A stretch of 7,193 nucleotides of DNA. Source: Gemmatimonadota bacterium. Lineage in GTDB: Bacteria; Gemmatimonadota; Gemmatimonadetes; Longimicrobiales; Longimicrobiaceae. Of this stretch, positions 6,146 to 7,193 are shown in pieces. The notes under the pieces are model-generated. The model was not told where the DNA came from and ran no database searches. It saw only the letters and a program-made list of their open reading frames with translations. The first letter of the stretch is position 1, and every line of letters begins with the position of its first letter. The stretch lies in NCBI GenBank assembly GCA_019348475.1, contig JAHWJJ010000236.1:1-7193 (forward strand). The letters are read 5' to 3'. Both the position numbers and the translations under genes were made by a program.

Positions 6146-6787
6146 ATGGATAGAGAAATGATCCGTGTACTTCCGTGCTTCGTCCTTCTTGTGGCGCTTG
6201 CAGCGAACGCTGGATGCGCCTCGGAACGCGAAGCTGACGCTCCACGGAATCAGCACGGCGTGGTGATGCGGGCCGACTCTGGGATCGAGCTACGGGTGTT
6301 TTTACCTCGTGATACGATCAATGTGCGGGACTCCCTCCCGGTGGAAGTGCAGTACCTGATCGTGAACGGTCCGAAAGCCACCAGGATAAGCAATGCACCG
6401 GACCGCTATGTGCATCTCGTAGAGCGAGAGGATGGTCGAGCGGTACGTCCGAAGAGGGGGGGAGCTCCACCTACCGTTGCATGGGGGCGCCGGGTGTTGC
6501 TCGTCTTGCCCGCCAATGCGTGGCTGGGACAGACCCGCGACATGCGGTGTCTCAGTGTCTGGGGCGGCTACGATGAACCGGCGGAGGGGGATTGCCTGGG
6601 CGAATATGATTTTCGGGAGCCCGGCACGTACCATGTCATCGTCAAGTACTTGACCCTGGAAATCTGGCCGAATCTGGACAGCCTGACCGCCGTAAACGAT
6701 ACGAGCAAGGTTCCAGTATCCGTGGAGCCCCTCGTCGAGGGCCGCGTTTTGGAAGACACCGCCACTCTCGTCGTCCTGCCTGAGTGA
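6146..6787 (+). CDS. Putative secreted lipoprotein of unknown function
   Basis: A 213-residue protein, or 209 if ATG 6158 is used. The N-terminus IRVLPCFVLLVALAANAGC is a signal peptide ending in a cysteine (C24) with A-G before it, a lipobox with an unusual Asn at -3. ATG 6158 gives the more typical short basic n-region (MIR) and has GGA 7 nt upstream, so it may be the true start. The mature part is beta-rich. It contains ELRVFLPRDTINVRDSLPVE, a region about a voiced 'dG' turn (EREDGRAV), and FREPGTYHVIVKY, reminiscent of Ig-like beta-sandwich domains. C135 and C150 could form a disulfide. I do not recognise a family. The gene is visibly less GC-rich and less biased in codon use than the upstream cluster and is flanked by repeat units, which hints at a separate origin. 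Confidence 0.6.
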   Translation: MDREMIRVLPCFVLLVALAANAGCASEREADAPRNQHGVVMRADSGIELRVFLPRDTINVRDSLPVEVQYLIVNGPKATRISNAPDRYVHLVEREDGRAVRPKRGGAPPTVAWGRRVLLVLPANAWLGQTRDMRCLSVWGGYDEPAEGDCLGEYDFREPGTYHVIVKYLTLEIWPNLDSLTAVNDTSKVPVSVEPLVEGRVLEDTATLVVLPE

Positions 6788-6970
6788 CCGAGGGACAAGT
6801 CGTGACATCTCAGCGCGAGCCGGGTGTCTCATCGGAGGTCGTGCGGGCACCCCGCAAAGGGGGTCCCCGGGTCAACGCTGGAGTGATCGACAGAGCCCGG
6901 CGCGATCGAGTGTTTTCGGGCCGGGGCTGTCTGGGAGCGTGCCGACGCGCACTTGGGCAGGCGGGCCGCC

Positions 6971-7020
6971 AACCTCCCCCGGCAGTTTCGGGGGAGGTGC
7001 GAACTTAAGCGAGCGGAGGG
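6971..7020. repeat. Intergenic hairpin repeat, copy A (hairpin plus tail)
   Basis: A 10-bp perfect stem, 5' arm 6972-6981 (ACCTCCCCCG) and 3' arm 6989-6998, with a 7-nt loop. It is followed by GCGAACTTAAGCGAGCGGAG (6999-7018). The same hairpin and tail recur at 7133-7182. There is no T-tract after the stem on either strand, so it is not a canonical terminator. The preceding 6788-6970, after the lipoprotein stop, shows no gene I can support; it contains only a small ACCCC/GGGGT dyad near 6850-6867. Confidence 0.75.
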
Positions 7021-7047
7021 AGCCTGCGCGGGACCCGCCACCGGGCT

Positions 7048-7182
7048 GGAGCGATTGAACAATCGCAAAGTCCGCCTGCGCGCCGCCTGCGCGGACTGCA
7101 CCGCAGCCTCTGCGCAAGCCCGCCGCCGTTCAACCTCCCCCAGGGTTTTTTGGGGGAGGTGCGAGCATAAGCGAGCGGAGGG
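7048..7182. repeat. Intergenic repeat, complete copy B (head, hairpin, tail)
   Basis: This is the fullest unit. It opens with the hairpin GCGATTG (7051-7057)/CAATCGC (7060-7066), followed by a second dyad AGTCCGC (7069-7075)/GCGGACT (7091-7097). Then comes a conserved block to 7140, and the 10-bp hairpin ACCTCCCCCA (7133-7142)/TGGGGGAGGT (7151-7160). It ends with GCGAGCATAAGCGAGCGGAG (7161-7180). CCGCCTGCGCG is tandemly doubled at 7072-7082 and 7083-7093, where the copy at 5954-5964 has one unit. No coding potential is apparent. Confidence 0.78.
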
Positions 7183-7193
7183 GGCGCGGCGCG

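Noticed and set aside
6784..7008. 74-residue + strand open frame after the lipoprotein
   Set aside because: It runs into the hairpin repeat, has no ribosome binding site and no recognisable features.
6972..7160. The two CCTCCCCC hairpins as intrinsic terminators
   Set aside because: No T-tract follows the stem on either strand, and both share a conserved tail, so they are better described as repeat elements.
6971..7182. A CRISPR array
   Set aside because: There are only two hairpin copies, with irregular spacing and long non-spacer modules between them, and no cas genes.

Overview
The window is very GC-rich bacterial DNA with strong G/C preference at third codon positions. That, together with GTG starts, tightly overlapping genes and GC-rich hairpin repeats between genes, suggests a Gemmatimonadota-like bacterium, perhaps close to Longimicrobium. 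This taxonomic guess is an inference from style; no marker gene is present.

Positions 1-5891 look like most of a lasso-peptide-type RiPP gene cluster. A + strand operon holds the 3' end of a probable asparagine-synthase-like lasso cyclase (1-219), an HprK-like peptide kinase (212-1267) and a PRMT-fold SAM methyltransferase with a C-terminal winged-helix-like domain (1260-2411). Both junctions are 8-nt overlaps with GTG starts in nearly identical contexts. Facing this operon on the - strand is a 47-residue gene (2510-2653). It carries the lasso leader signature Y-x-x-P-x-L-x3-G-x5-T and a very polar C-terminal region. About 200 bp beyond it, divergently transcribed, is a second + strand operon: a PF14907-type nucleotidyltransferase (2857-4011) overlapping by 4 nt an ABC exporter with fused membrane and ATPase domains (4008-5891).

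The working model is as follows. The precursor's leader is recognised by an RRE/PqqD protein and cut by a B2-type protease, neither of which is seen here and both of which may lie upstream of base 1. The cyclase closes the ring. The kinase, methyltransferase and possibly the nucleotidyltransferase add tailoring groups, and the ABC protein, which lacks a C39 peptidase domain, exports the product. A kinase, a PRMT-like methyltransferase and a nucleotidyltransferase in one cluster make an unusually heavily tailored lasso or lasso-like product possible. The precursor's core register does not fit the canonical rules cleanly, which is the most interesting point in the window.

Positions 5892-7193 are different. 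They contain a degraded copy of an intergenic repeat, a dyad element, a lower-GC gene for a probable secreted lipoprotein (6146-6787), and then two further repeat units built around a 10-bp CCTCCCCC/GGGGGAGG hairpin. The lipoprotein shows no functional link to the RiPP cluster.
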